64,000 nt of DNA, taken from contig NZ_JASNWF010000023.1 of assembly GCF_030283205.1 (NCBI RefSeq), positions 62,001 through 126,000 of the forward strand, in the 5' to 3' direction. This stretch comes from Actinomadura opuntiae. Its GTDB lineage: Bacteria; Actinomycetota; Actinomycetes; Streptosporangiales; Streptosporangiaceae. The position numbers were made by a program, and so were the translations under genes. Of this stretch, positions 17,107 through 25,284 are shown in pieces. The notes under the pieces are model-generated. The model ran no database searches and was not told the origin of the DNA. It worked only from the letters and a program-made list of their open reading frames with translations. Each line of letters starts with the position of its first letter. Within the stretch, counting starts at the first letter, position 1.

Positions 17107-18620
17107 GCCGGCGGCCGCACCGACAGGCCGTGCCGGAACACCCCGAGCGGGTCGTAGCGTTCCTTGACCCGCTGCAGGCGCGGATAGTTCCCGCCGTAGT
17201 ACAGCTCGTGCCAGGGGACGCCGGAGGTGTTCCACTCCGGGTCGGCCAGGTCGACGTCGGGGTAGCCGATGTAGGAGCCGTCGCTGACGCCGTCGGGCAC
17301 CGGCACCCCTCCCGTGTGCGCGAAGACGTCGCGGTAGAAGGCGCGGATCCAGGCGATGCGCTCGGCGTCCTCGTCCGGCGACGTCCACTGGCCGCCGCAG
17401 AACATCGCCTTCATCACGGGCGCGCGGTGCGCCACCGCGGTCGCCTCGGGCGCCGCCTCCGCGATCCGGCAGCCGTACCCCGACAGCACCAGGCAGGCGA
17501 ACGGGTTGCCGCCGTCCCCGTCCAGGTACCGGTAGACGGTCTCCAGCTGCCGGTCGGTGAACCCCCGGCGCAGGTAGGCGGCCTTGTTCTTGTAGCGGCC
17601 CAGCGGCTCCGGCGGCCAGGTGTAGGACGGCATCCAGGAGCTCATCCAGGGCAGGACTGCCCGGTCGTTCACCACCGGGTCCACGCCGACGCCGCCGGTG
17701 AGCCGCGCGTACTGCTCGTCGAGCAGGTTCGCGGCGCCCGGCGCGGCCTCGTCGATCACCGAGGTCAGCATGACGGCGCCCGCCGAGCGGTGGCTGACGA
17801 TGAAGTTGCTCCACAGCGGCGCGGCCGGCGACCCGGGAGCGGAGTTGTCCTCGTGCCAGCCGGCGAAGTTGCGCAGCAGCCGGGTCAGCGCCTTCTCGTC
17901 CATCGGCTCCCACGGCCACACCGCCGTCCGCCGCAGGACGCGGCCCGGCGCGCGCGGCAGCAGCCGGGCCGGGTCGGCGGAGTCCTCCCCGGGGCTGCGG
18001 AACCAGTAGCGGGTCACCACCCCGAAGTTGCCTCCCCCGCCGCCGGTGTGGGCCCACCACAGGTCGAGGTGCGGGTCGTCGGGCTCGCGGGTGGCGGTGA
18101 CGACGCGCGGCTCGCCGGCGCCGTCCACCACGACGGCCTCGACGGCGTACAGATGGTCGACGGTCAGCCCGTCGCGGCGGGACAGGTGGCCGTAGCCGCC
18201 GGCCGCGACATGGCCGCCCATCCCGACGTCGAAGCAGGTCCCGGCCGGGAGGGTCACGCCCCAGCGGGCGTGCAGCGCCCGGTAGACCGGGCCGAGCCGG
18301 GCGCCCGCGCCGACCGCGAACGCGCGGCGGCCGGGATCGTGGGCGACGCCGTCCAGCGCGGAGAGGTCGAGCAGGATCTCGATGCCGGGCGCGGACGCGA
18401 ACCCCTCGAAGCAGTGGCCGCCGCTGCGGGCGGCGATCCGCGCGCCGGCGCCCACGGCGTCGCGCAGCGCGTCGGCGACGTCCGCCGCCGACGCCGCCAC
18501 CCGGATCTCGCGGGGCCGCGCGGCGAACCGGTGGTTGTAGGCGTCCAGCAGGTCCTCGTAGCGCGGGTCGCGCGGGGTCACCGCCGTGGCCGCGGGCGCC
18601 GCCGGGTCCGTTGCGGTCAT
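17103..18620 (-). CDS. berberine-bridge-type FAD oxidase with two flavin attachment residues
   Basis: A 505-residue FAD-linked oxidase. The FAD domain has ARSGGHCFEG with His69, and GTCFDVGMGGH with Cys129. By family knowledge (AknOx, GooX) these His and Cys residues hold FAD bicovalently. The C-terminus keeps the YIGYPDVDL Tyr region and the NYPRLQRVKERYDP motif of the BBE domain. Such enzymes oxidise sugars on the finished metabolite or close rings. The ATG at 18620 has GGAGAG upstream. It sits between an SDR and the 4-ketoreductase, so sugar oxidation is plausible but not shown. Confidence 0.85.
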   Translation of the reverse strand: MTATDPAAPAATAVTPRDPRYEDLLDAYNHRFAARPREIRVAASAADVADALRDAVGAGARIAARSGGHCFEGFASAPGIEILLDLSALDGVAHDPGRRAFAVGAGARLGPVYRALHARWGVTLPAGTCFDVGMGGHVAAGGYGHLSRRDGLTVDHLYAVEAVVVDGAGEPRVVTATREPDDPHLDLWWAHTGGGGGNFGVVTRYWFRSPGEDSADPARLLPRAPGRVLRRTAVWPWEPMDEKALTRLLRNFAGWHEDNSAPGSPAAPLWSNFIVSHRSAGAVMLTSVIDEAAPGAANLLDEQYARLTGGVGVDPVVNDRAVLPWMSSWMPSYTWPPEPLGRYKNKAAYLRRGFTDRQLETVYRYLDGDGGNPFACLVLSGYGCRIAEAAPEATAVAHRAPVMKAMFCGGQWTSPDEDAERIAWIRAFYRDVFAHTGGVPVPDGVSDGSYIGYPDVDLADPEWNTSGVPWHELYYGGNYPRLQRVKERYDPLGVFRHGLSVRPPA

Positions 18621-18640
18621 GTGGCTCTCCGATCGCCGGT

Positions 18641-19423
18641 TCAGTTGTGGTACTGGCCGCCGTTGACGTCGAGGCAGTGGCCGGTGACGGCGCGCGCGAG
18701 GTCGGAGACCAGGAACACGATCGCGTCGGCGGCCTCGTCCGGGCCGGTGAGCCGGCGCCGGTCGATGGTCGCGGCGGTCTCGTCGTAGACCTGCCGGACG
18801 GGCACGCCGCGCTGCTCCGCGACGGCGGCGAAGTGCGTCTTGACGGCGTCCGCCCACAGCGGCCCGGGCGCCACCGCGTTCACCCGGACGCCGCTCGGGC
18901 CGAGCTCAGCCGAGAGCGTCTGCGCGACCGACACGAGCCCGGTCTTCACCATCTTGTAGACGCCGAGGGCGGGCGGGGACTCGCGGATCACGCTGGAGGC
19001 GACCATCACCACGGCACCGCCGCGCTCGGCGAGCGCGGGGGCGACCAGCCGGGTCAGGCGCAGCGCGGCGACGACGTCGACGCCGATGCCCGAGGTGAAC
19101 GCGCCGAGGTCGACGGTCGTGAGAGCGGCCGGAGGGATGCCCGCGGTCGCGTTGTTGACCAGCGCGTCCAGATGCCCGAACGCGTCGACGGCACGGGCGG
19201 CGAGCGCTGCCGCAGAGTCCTCGTCGGTGATGTCGGCGGGCACCGCGACCGCCCGGCGGCCCAGCTCCGCCACCTCCCCGGCGACCGCGTCGAGCCGGTC
19301 GCCGTCCCGGGCGGCGAGGACGACGTCCGCTCCGGCGCGGGCGCAGCGCAGCGCCGTCGCCCGCCCGAGGCCCGGCCCCACTCCGGAGACCAGCACCACC
19401 TTGTCCCGCAACAGTCCGTCCAT
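18641..19423 (-). CDS. SDR family oxidoreductase
   Basis: A 260-residue classical SDR. SGVGPGLGRA is the cofactor loop, NNATAG the fold-stabilising NNAG variant, and VASSV with YKMVK gives the Ser-Tyr-Lys catalytic set (the Tyr-x-x-x-Lys is intact). A GGAGGG site precedes the ATG. A 16-bp perfect hairpin lies 17 bp upstream, so expression may depend on read-through from the GT1 unit or on a promoter I cannot see. Substrate unknown. Confidence 0.8.
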   Translation of the reverse strand: MDGLLRDKVVLVSGVGPGLGRATALRCARAGADVVLAARDGDRLDAVAGEVAELGRRAVAVPADITDEDSAAALAARAVDAFGHLDALVNNATAGIPPAALTTVDLGAFTSGIGVDVVAALRLTRLVAPALAERGGAVVMVASSVIRESPPALGVYKMVKTGLVSVAQTLSAELGPSGVRVNAVAPGPLWADAVKTHFAAVAEQRGVPVRQVYDETAATIDRRRLTGPDEAADAIVFLVSDLARAVTGHCLDVNGGQYHN

Positions 19424-19440
19424 GCCCGTCCCTCCGTCCC

Positions 19441-19476
19441 CGGGCCGGGGCGGCGGCGCACCGCCGCCCCGGCCCG
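19441..19476 (-). terminator. strong hairpin between YjbR-like gene and SDR
   Basis: Perfect 16-bp GC stem (19441-19456 with 19461-19476, loop CGCA), placed after the stop at 19491 of the YjbR-like gene and before the SDR. It may be a terminator, an attenuator or an mRNA-stabilising hairpin inside the operon. Confidence 0.6.
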
Positions 19477-19490
19477 TCATCGGCCGCCCG

Positions 19491-19838
19491 TCACCGGGCG
19501 TCGTAGGCGGCGACCACCCGCTTGGGGGCCTTGTTGCGCCAGGCGCTCTCCACCAGCTCCCCGACGCGCTCCTCGGTGACCTTCGCCAGGTCGGCCCGCA
19601 GGCCGACGAAGATCTTGGTGGCGGCGGTGCGCCAGACCTCCTCGTAGACGTCGGGGTCGGCGGCGACGGCCTGCGCGGCCTCCTCCTCGCTCACCGAGAA
19701 CACCGCGGTCTGCTCCCCCTTCTCCACCCCGGCGAAGGGCTTCTTGCGGACCTTGAAGCTCGGCAGCCCGAAGTGCGTGACCTCCTCCACCTCGGGCAGG
19801 GCGAGCGCGAACCGGCGGATGTCGTCGAGCGTGATCAC
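19491..19838 (-). CDS. MmcQ/YjbR-like protein
   Basis: A 115-residue protein of the MmcQ/YjbR (CyaY-like fold) family: the N-terminal ALPEVEEVTHFGLPSFKVRKK and a C-terminal ESAWRNKAPKRVVAAYD are characteristic. Family members are called DNA-binding by fold; none has a settled function. The GTG start overlaps the GT1 stop (GTGA) and has AAGGAG upstream, so it is translated with the glycosyltransferase. It has no obvious step in the pathway. Confidence 0.7.
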   Translation of the reverse strand: MITLDDIRRFALALPEVEEVTHFGLPSFKVRKKPFAGVEKGEQTAVFSVSEEEAAQAVAADPDVYEEVWRTAATKIFVGLRADLAKVTEERVGELVESAWRNKAPKRVVAAYDAR

Positions 19839-21133
19839 TGCGGCACTCCTTCGGACTCGATGGCGGGGGCGCGCGGCCCTGACCGTCCGGCCGCCTGCCC
19901 CGCGAGGGCGGCGGCCACCTCGGCGGGGGCCGGTTCGCTCAGCGTCTCGCGGCGCAGCCGCCGCGCCGCCTCACCGAATCCGGGCTCCGCCAGCAGCCGG
20001 GCGACGGCGTCGCGCACGGCCTCCGGGGTGGCCTCGTCGTGGGAGATTACCAACCCGGCCCCGGCCGCCCGGAGCAGTTCCGCGCGCACCGTGGAGTCGC
20101 CCAGCTTGGGCAGGGTGAGCTGCGGGACGCCGTGCACCATCGCCGTGGACATCACCCCGAACCCGCCCATGTGGACGACGGCGGAGCACGTCGGCAGCAG
20201 CGCGTCCATCGGCACGAAGTCGACGAGCCGCACGTTGCGCGGCGGGGCGGGGCGGTCCCCGTCGCCGGCCGCGACCGTCGCGACCACCTCCACGTCCAGG
20301 GCGGCGAGCCCGTCCAGCATCGCGGGGCCGAGCAGGTCCGCGCCGTACAGGCCGCGCGCGGTGAGCCCGCCGGTCACGCACACCCGCGGGCGGGACGGCG
20401 GCTCGCGCAGCCAGCCGGGGATCTCGGCGGGCCCGTTGTAGGGGGTGTACCGGGCCGGGATCGTCCGCACCCCGGACGGCAGCCGCATGCTCGGCGGCGA
20501 CTGGTCGACGGTCCACTGCCCGGTGAACAGCTCCTCGCCGAAGCCGGCGCCGAACCGCACGGCCTCGGCGCCGAGCCAGTCGCGCAGCGGGTCCGAGCGC
20601 TCGCCCGGCGGGCGCCGCTCCAGCAGCTCGGTGAAGCGGCGGCGGGCGCGCACCCACACGTCCGCGCCCCACGTGACGCGGGCGTGCGGGACGCCGGTGG
20701 CGCGGGCGGCGACGGCGGCGGCGAACGTGAACGGCTCCCAGAGGATCATGTCGGGGCGCCATTCGCGCGCGTAGCCGACCAGGCCGTCGAACAGGCCGCG
20801 GTTGAAGTGCTTCCAGGCGTGCTCGACCTGCTCCTCGAAGTAGGCGTGCAGGTCGTCCCAGCCCATCCGGTGGCCGTTCTCGGCGACGTCGGTGACGCGC
20901 CGCACCCAGTTCTCCCAGTCGCCCTTCTCGGCGCTCGCGGCCACCACCCGGCGCCGCCAGTCGTGGTCGCCCGCGACCTCCGCGACGGGCAGGCCGCTCC
21001 GCAGGACGGCCGGGACGAGCGGGCGCTGCGTCGCGACCCGCACCTCGTGCCCGGCGGCGCGCAGCGCCCAGGCGATCGGCACCATCGGGAAGAAGTGCGT
21101 GTCCTCGGCATAGGACGCGAACAGGAAGCGCAT
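19835..21133 (-). CDS. GT1-family antibiotic glycosyltransferase
   Basis: A 432-residue GT-B enzyme of the macrolide/enediyne glycosyltransferase type. It starts MRFLFASYAEDTHFFPMVPI (acceptor-domain entry with the catalytic-His region). The C-terminal donor site has VDFVPMDALLPTCSAVVHMG followed by GVPQLTLPKLGD, the dTDP-sugar-binding motif. It would attach the dTDP-deoxysugar from RmlA/RmlB/C-methyltransferase/RmlD to the core. GGGAGAGGAAC precedes the ATG. It is the only soluble GT1 enzyme in the window, so one sugar attachment is the minimum; more may be encoded outside. Confidence 0.88.
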   Translation of the reverse strand: MRFLFASYAEDTHFFPMVPIAWALRAAGHEVRVATQRPLVPAVLRSGLPVAEVAGDHDWRRRVVAASAEKGDWENWVRRVTDVAENGHRMGWDDLHAYFEEQVEHAWKHFNRGLFDGLVGYAREWRPDMILWEPFTFAAAVAARATGVPHARVTWGADVWVRARRRFTELLERRPPGERSDPLRDWLGAEAVRFGAGFGEELFTGQWTVDQSPPSMRLPSGVRTIPARYTPYNGPAEIPGWLREPPSRPRVCVTGGLTARGLYGADLLGPAMLDGLAALDVEVVATVAAGDGDRPAPPRNVRLVDFVPMDALLPTCSAVVHMGGFGVMSTAMVHGVPQLTLPKLGDSTVRAELLRAAGAGLVISHDEATPEAVRDAVARLLAEPGFGEAARRLRRETLSEPAPAEVAAALAGQAAGRSGPRAPAIESEGVPQ

Positions 21134-21155
21134 CGGGTTCCTCTCCCGGCCGGCC

Positions 21156-22190
21156 CTAGCGGGGGCGGGCCTCGACGATCGGCAGGCCGCGGGTGCGCAC
21201 GACCCCGGTGAGGCGCAGCCCCGCCGTGGCCATCAGCTCCTCCAGCCGCGCCCGGCTGCGGCCGCCCCCGCCGCGCATGACCAGCAGGAGCAGGTCGTAC
21301 AGCTTTCCCCAGCTGAACGCGTCGCCCGGTTCCGACAGCGGCTCGATCACCAGCAGCCGGGCGTCGGGGCTCATCGCGGCGCGCACCGCGCGCAGCACCT
21401 CCAGCGCCCGGTCGTCGTCCCCGATGTCGTACAGGGCCCGTTTGAGCACGTAGGCGTCGGCGCCGGACGGCACCGACGCGAAGAAGCTGCCGCCGACCAC
21501 CGTGCACCGGTCCGCCACGCCCGCGGCCGCCAGCACCGGGCCGGCGGCGGCCACCACGTGCGGCTGGTCGAACAGCACGCCGCGCATGCCGGGGTTGGCG
21601 TCCAGCAGCGCCGCGAGGAAGGCCCCGTTGCCGCCGCCGACGTCGGCGACGGTGCCGAACCGCGACCACGGGTAGGCCGGCAGCAGCGTCCGCACCTCCC
21701 GCCGGGTCACCGCGCGCTGGGAGGCGTCGAAGCGGGCGCTCTCGTCGGGATGCTCGGCCATGTACGCCCAGTAGTCCCGGCCGTGCGCGTGGTCGAAGGC
21801 GGCCTTGCCCGTGCGCAGGCTGTGCGGCAGCGACGCCCACGCCTGGATGTCCGCCGGGATGAACGGGTAGGCGTCGCGCAGCGACCGCGGATGGTCGCTG
21901 CGCAACGGCTGCCCCAGATCGGTCAGCGCGAACGCCTCCGGCTCCGGTTCGCTGAACACGCCCCGTCCCGCGAGCGCCCGCAGCGCCTTCAGCAGCGCCC
22001 GCGGGTCCGTGCCGGTCTCGCGGGCCAGCTCCCGCACCGGGCGCGGCCCGTCGGCGAGCAGGTCGGCGACGCCGAGGTCGCAGACCGCCCGCAGCGTGAA
22101 GGGGACGATGTAGTCGGCCATCTCGGTGAGCCGCGCCACGGACTGCGCGTCCCGGCTCGGCGCGGCGGCCGCTGGGCTGGGCAGGGTCAT
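21156..22190 (-). CDS. O-methyltransferase, winged-helix dimer type
   Basis: A 344-residue family 2 O-methyltransferase. The N-terminal dimerisation/winged-helix part has ELARETGTDPRALLKALRAL, and the catalytic part has VADVGGGNGAFLAALLDANP (SAM-binding), LFDQPHVV and the later LLVIEP strand. Relatives methylate hydroxyls on aromatic polyketides, sugars or aryl acids. It is the first gene of the minus operon 22190-16243, with AGGGAGA before the ATG and regulatory site D 84 bp upstream. Acceptor unknown. Confidence 0.85.
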   Translation of the reverse strand: MTLPSPAAAAPSRDAQSVARLTEMADYIVPFTLRAVCDLGVADLLADGPRPVRELARETGTDPRALLKALRALAGRGVFSEPEPEAFALTDLGQPLRSDHPRSLRDAYPFIPADIQAWASLPHSLRTGKAAFDHAHGRDYWAYMAEHPDESARFDASQRAVTRREVRTLLPAYPWSRFGTVADVGGGNGAFLAALLDANPGMRGVLFDQPHVVAAAGPVLAAAGVADRCTVVGGSFFASVPSGADAYVLKRALYDIGDDDRALEVLRAVRAAMSPDARLLVIEPLSEPGDAFSWGKLYDLLLLVMRGGGGRSRARLEELMATAGLRLTGVVRTRGLPIVEARPR

Positions 22191-22274
22191 CCGGGTCTCC
22201 CTCTGGGGCGTGCCTGGCTGGAGTGCGTCTGTGGTGCGCGCCGTACCAAGGCTCACCGGCCGGGCCGCGCCGCC

Positions 22275-22290
22275 GCATCTTCCGGAATGC
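22275..22290 (-). promoter_or_regulatory. 16-bp cluster regulatory element, site D (upstream of O-methyltransferase)
   Basis: Minus strand reads GCATTCCGGAAGATGC, 13/13 match, identical to site G. It lies 84 bp before the ATG at 22190. Confidence 0.7.
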
Positions 22291-22336
22291 CCTGCGGGCC
22301 CCGGCGCCGCGGTGGCGCCGCGGACCGGGCCAACCG

Positions 22337-22352
22337 GCAATACCGAAGATGC
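22337..22352 (+). promoter_or_regulatory. 16-bp cluster regulatory element, site E (upstream of mbtH)
   Basis: GCAATACCGAAGATGC, 13/13 match, pointing toward the MbtH gene 64 bp downstream. Sites D and E divide the divergent spacer between the two units. Confidence 0.7.
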
Positions 22353-22416
22353 GCGCGCCCGCGCCGAATGGGACGGTCGCCTCACGGAACCCGTGCGGGG
22401 AAAGGGGCCGCCACCG

Positions 22417-22629
22417 GTGAATCCATTCGACGACGACGACATTTCCTTCCGCGTCCTCTCCAATGCCGAGGGGCAATTCTCGCTCTGGCCGGCGACGCTC
22501 GACGTCCCGGCCGGATGGGCGGTGCGCCACGGCCCCGCCGAAAAGGCGGCGTGCCTGGAATTCATCACCGTGCACTGGACGGACATGCGCCCGCGGCGGG
22601 CGGCCGCATCGCCGCCGGACGCCGCCTGA
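22417..22629 (+). CDS. mbtH: MbtH-like protein
   Basis: A 70-residue protein starting at a GTG with a clear GGGGAAAGGGG site nine bases upstream; the frame extends further left but without family similarity. It shows the MbtH signature: NPFDDDDISFRVLSNAEGQ, SLWP, PAGW and WTDMRP with the conserved tryptophans. MbtH proteins bind NRPS adenylation domains and are often needed for their folding or activity; the A-PCP protein at 3768-5519 is the only A domain seen here and the likely partner, though 17 kb away. First gene of the MbtH-epoxide hydrolase-P450 unit. Confidence 0.92.
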   Translation: MNPFDDDDISFRVLSNAEGQFSLWPATLDVPAGWAVRHGPAEKAACLEFITVHWTDMRPRRAAASPPDAA

Positions 22630-22682
22630 CCGGCCGGCGTCACCCCGACACACCGGCAGACACCACAGCAGATGGGACAGCC

Positions 22683-23825
22683 ATGCGTTCCTTCCGGATC
22701 GACATCCCGCAGGCGGAGCTGGACGACCTGCACCGCCGCATCGCCGCGACCCGGTGGCCGGACGACCTCGGCGGCCCCGGCTGGGACCGCGGGGTGCCGC
22801 TCGGCCACCTGCGCGACCTGGCCGAGCACTGGCGGACCGGCTTCGACTGGCGCGCCGCCGAGGCGGAGCTGAACCGGTACCCGCAGTTCGTCACCGAGAT
22901 CGACGGCGCGCCGATCCACTTCCTGCACGTCCGCTCGCCCGAGCCCGGCGCCCGGGCGCTGCTGCTCACGCACGGCTGGCCCGGGTCGGTCGTCGAGTTC
23001 CTCGACGTCATCGGCCCGCTCAGCGACCCCCGCGCGCACGGCGGCGACCCCGCCGACGCGTTCCACCTGGTGATCCCGTCGCTGCCCGGCTACGGGTTCT
23101 CGGCGCCGCTGCGGCAGACCGGCTGGGACGTGCCGCGGATCGCCGCGGCGTGGGCGGAGCTGATGCGCCGGCTCGGCTACACCTCCTACGCCGCGCAGGG
23201 CGGGGACGCCGGGTCCCCGATCTCGCTGCAGGTCGGCCGGTGCGACCCCGACCACGTGATCGGCGTGCACGTCAACATGCTGATGGCGTTCCCGTCCGGC
23301 GACCCGGCCGAGCTGGAGGGCCTCGGCCCGGACGACCAGGCGCGCCTCGGCCGGCTGGCCCGCTTCGACCAGCAGCAGTCGGCGTACATGAAGGTGATGG
23401 CGACGCGGCCGCGGACCCTGTCGTACGCGCTGGACGACTCCCCGGTCGGGCACCTGGCGTGGATCGCGGAGAAGTTCGCCGAGTGGACCGACCCCGAGGG
23501 CGCCGTCGACCGCGACCGGCTGCTCGCCAACGTGTCGATCTACTGGTTCACCCGCACCGCGCACTCGGCCGCGAACTTCTACTACGAGGGCGCCGAGGCG
23601 GTCGCCCAGGCGGCCTCCGGGGCGCTGCCGCCGCCCGTCCCGGTGCCGGTCGGCGTCGCGGTGTTCCCGCACGACCTCTTCGTCCCCGTCCGGCGGCTCG
23701 CCGAGCGGGACCTGCCGACGATCGCGCACTGGACGGAGTTCGACCGCGGCGGCCACTTCGCCGCGCTCGAGCAGCCGGCGCTGCTGGTCGAGGACGTCCG
23801 CGCGTTCCTGCGCACGCTCAAGTAG
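22683..23825 (+). CDS. enediyne-type epoxide hydrolase (SgcF/NcsF2-like)
   Basis: A 380-residue alpha/beta hydrolase of the EHN type. The N-terminal domain (RIDIPQAELDDLHRRIAATR) is the EHN lid. HGWPGS is the oxyanion motif, GGDAGS contains the nucleophile Asp175, and GGHFAALEQP gives His358. In nine-membered enediyne pathways (C-1027, neocarzinostatin, kedarcidin) this family opens an epoxide on the core to a vicinal diol, and its presence is a useful sign of the nine-membered class. Fifty-three bp after MbtH; the P450 follows 14 bp later. Confidence 0.9.
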   Translation: MRSFRIDIPQAELDDLHRRIAATRWPDDLGGPGWDRGVPLGHLRDLAEHWRTGFDWRAAEAELNRYPQFVTEIDGAPIHFLHVRSPEPGARALLLTHGWPGSVVEFLDVIGPLSDPRAHGGDPADAFHLVIPSLPGYGFSAPLRQTGWDVPRIAAAWAELMRRLGYTSYAAQGGDAGSPISLQVGRCDPDHVIGVHVNMLMAFPSGDPAELEGLGPDDQARLGRLARFDQQQSAYMKVMATRPRTLSYALDDSPVGHLAWIAEKFAEWTDPEGAVDRDRLLANVSIYWFTRTAHSAANFYYEGAEAVAQAASGALPPPVPVPVGVAVFPHDLFVPVRRLAERDLPTIAHWTEFDRGGHFAALEQPALLVEDVRAFLRTLK

Positions 23826-23839
23826 AAGGAGACGATCCG

Positions 23840-25084
23840 ATGCACGACGGCTGCCCAATCAAGCTGGACACCACCGGCCGCGACATCCACGGCGAGGCCG
23901 CCAGGCTGCGCGCGCAGGGGGAGGCGGTGCAGATCGAGCTGCCCGGCGGGGTGCTCGCCTGGTCGGTGAACCGACACTCGGTGATCAAGAGACTGCTGGC
24001 CGACCCGCGGGTGACCAAGAGCGCCCGCAACCACTGGCCCGCCTTCATCAACGGCGAGATCCCGCCGGACTGGGAGATGATCAGCTGGATCGCCATGGAC
24101 AACATGGTGACCTCCTACGGCCGGGACCACGTCCGGCTGCGACGGCTGGTCGGCAAGGCGTTCACGCCGCGCCGCACCGAGGCGATCCGGCCGCGCGTGG
24201 AGGAGCTGACCGCCCAGCTGCTGGACGGGCTGGCGCAGGCCGGCCCCGGCGAGGTCGTCGACCTGCGCGAGCGGTACGCCTACCCGCTGCCGGCCCGGCT
24301 CGTCGCGGACCTGATCGGGATGTCGGAGGACGCCCGCGCCAAGACCGCGTCCGTCATCGACATGATGGTGGACACCACCGTCACGCCCGAGCAGGCCCAG
24401 GCGGTGCTGGCCGGGTGGCGCGGCGCGATGGCCGAGCTGATCGAGGCCAAGCGGCGCGAGCCCGGCGAGGACATCACCAGCGACCTGATCGCGGCCCGCG
24501 ACGAGGACGGCTCGCGGCTCAGCGAGGCGGAGCTGACCGACACCATCTTCGCGATCCTCGGCGCCGGCTCGGAGACCACGATCAACTTCTTCGACAACGC
24601 CATCACCGCGCTGCTGACCCATCCGGAGCAGCGGGAGCTGGTGACGTCGGGCCGGGCGTCCTGGGACGACGTCATCGACGAGACGCTGCGGGTGGAGTCG
24701 CCGCTGGCGCACCTGCCGCTGCGGTACGCGGTGGAGGACATCGAGCTGGACGGCGTCACGATCCCGAAGGGCGACCCGATCCTGGTCAACTACAGCGCCG
24801 TGGGCCGCGACCCGGCCCTGCACGGCGACGACGCTGACGCCTTCGACCTCACCCGGGCCGACAAGGAGCACCTGTCGTTCGGGCACGGCCCGCACTACTG
24901 CCTGGGCGCCGGGGTGGCGCGGATGGTCGCCGAGACCGGCCTGTCCGGGCTGTTCGGCCGCTTCCCCGACCTGGAGCTGGCGGTGCCCGCCGGCGAGCTG
25001 ACGCCGCTGCCGACGTTCATCATGAACGGGCACCGGACGCTGCCGGTGCGGCTGACCGTCCCCGCCGGGTCGGGACGGCGCTGA
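23840..25084 (+). CDS. cytochrome P450
   Basis: A 414-residue class I bacterial P450. I-helix GAGSETT (the Thr used for O2 activation), ExxR as ETLR, and heme loop FGHGPHYCLGA with ligand Cys354. AAGGAGACG lies before the ATG. Its position after the epoxide hydrolase suggests core or side-chain hydroxylation. The C-terminal end of the unit is marked by a long hairpin at 25205. The redox partner could be the ferredoxin at 43398-43595. Confidence 0.9.
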   Translation: MHDGCPIKLDTTGRDIHGEAARLRAQGEAVQIELPGGVLAWSVNRHSVIKRLLADPRVTKSARNHWPAFINGEIPPDWEMISWIAMDNMVTSYGRDHVRLRRLVGKAFTPRRTEAIRPRVEELTAQLLDGLAQAGPGEVVDLRERYAYPLPARLVADLIGMSEDARAKTASVIDMMVDTTVTPEQAQAVLAGWRGAMAELIEAKRREPGEDITSDLIAARDEDGSRLSEAELTDTIFAILGAGSETTINFFDNAITALLTHPEQRELVTSGRASWDDVIDETLRVESPLAHLPLRYAVEDIELDGVTIPKGDPILVNYSAVGRDPALHGDDADAFDLTRADKEHLSFGHGPHYCLGAGVARMVAETGLSGLFGRFPDLELAVPAGELTPLPTFIMNGHRTLPVRLTVPAGSGRR

Positions 25085-25204
25085 GCCGCGCGGCCCAGCG
25101 GGCCGCGCACCGCGCGCCGGCCGCCCGTGCCCACCGGGCGGCCGGCGCCTGCGCATGCCCGCCACCGATCCGTGCGGCCCGTCCCGAGCGGGCGCCGGGG
25201 AACG

Positions 25205-25246
25205 CCGAAGACCGCCGCCGGTGCTGCACCGGCGGCGGTCCTTCGG
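25205..25246. terminator. bidirectional hairpin terminator between convergent genes
   Basis: A 14-bp perfect stem (25210-25223 with 25227-25240, loop CTG), extended by CCGAA/TTCGG with one bulged base. It separates the plus P450 from the minus flavin hydroxylase and can serve both. Confidence 0.75.
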
Positions 25247-25252
25247 AGGGGC

Positions 25253-25284
25253 GGCGCGTCAGAAGTACGGCGCGTCAGAAGTAC
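25253..25284 (-). repeat. 16-bp tandem duplication at a gene 3' end
   Basis: GGCGCGTCAGAAGTAC occurs twice head to tail (25253-25268, 25269-25284). The right copy spans the stop of the HsaA-like gene, so the left copy is a relic of the same TACTTCTGA end. Confidence 0.85.

Noticed and set aside
22126..22416. N-terminal extension of the MbtH frame as coding
   Set aside because: No family similarity, overlaps the divergent promoter region with sites D and E, and the GTG at 22417 has a strong ribosome binding site.
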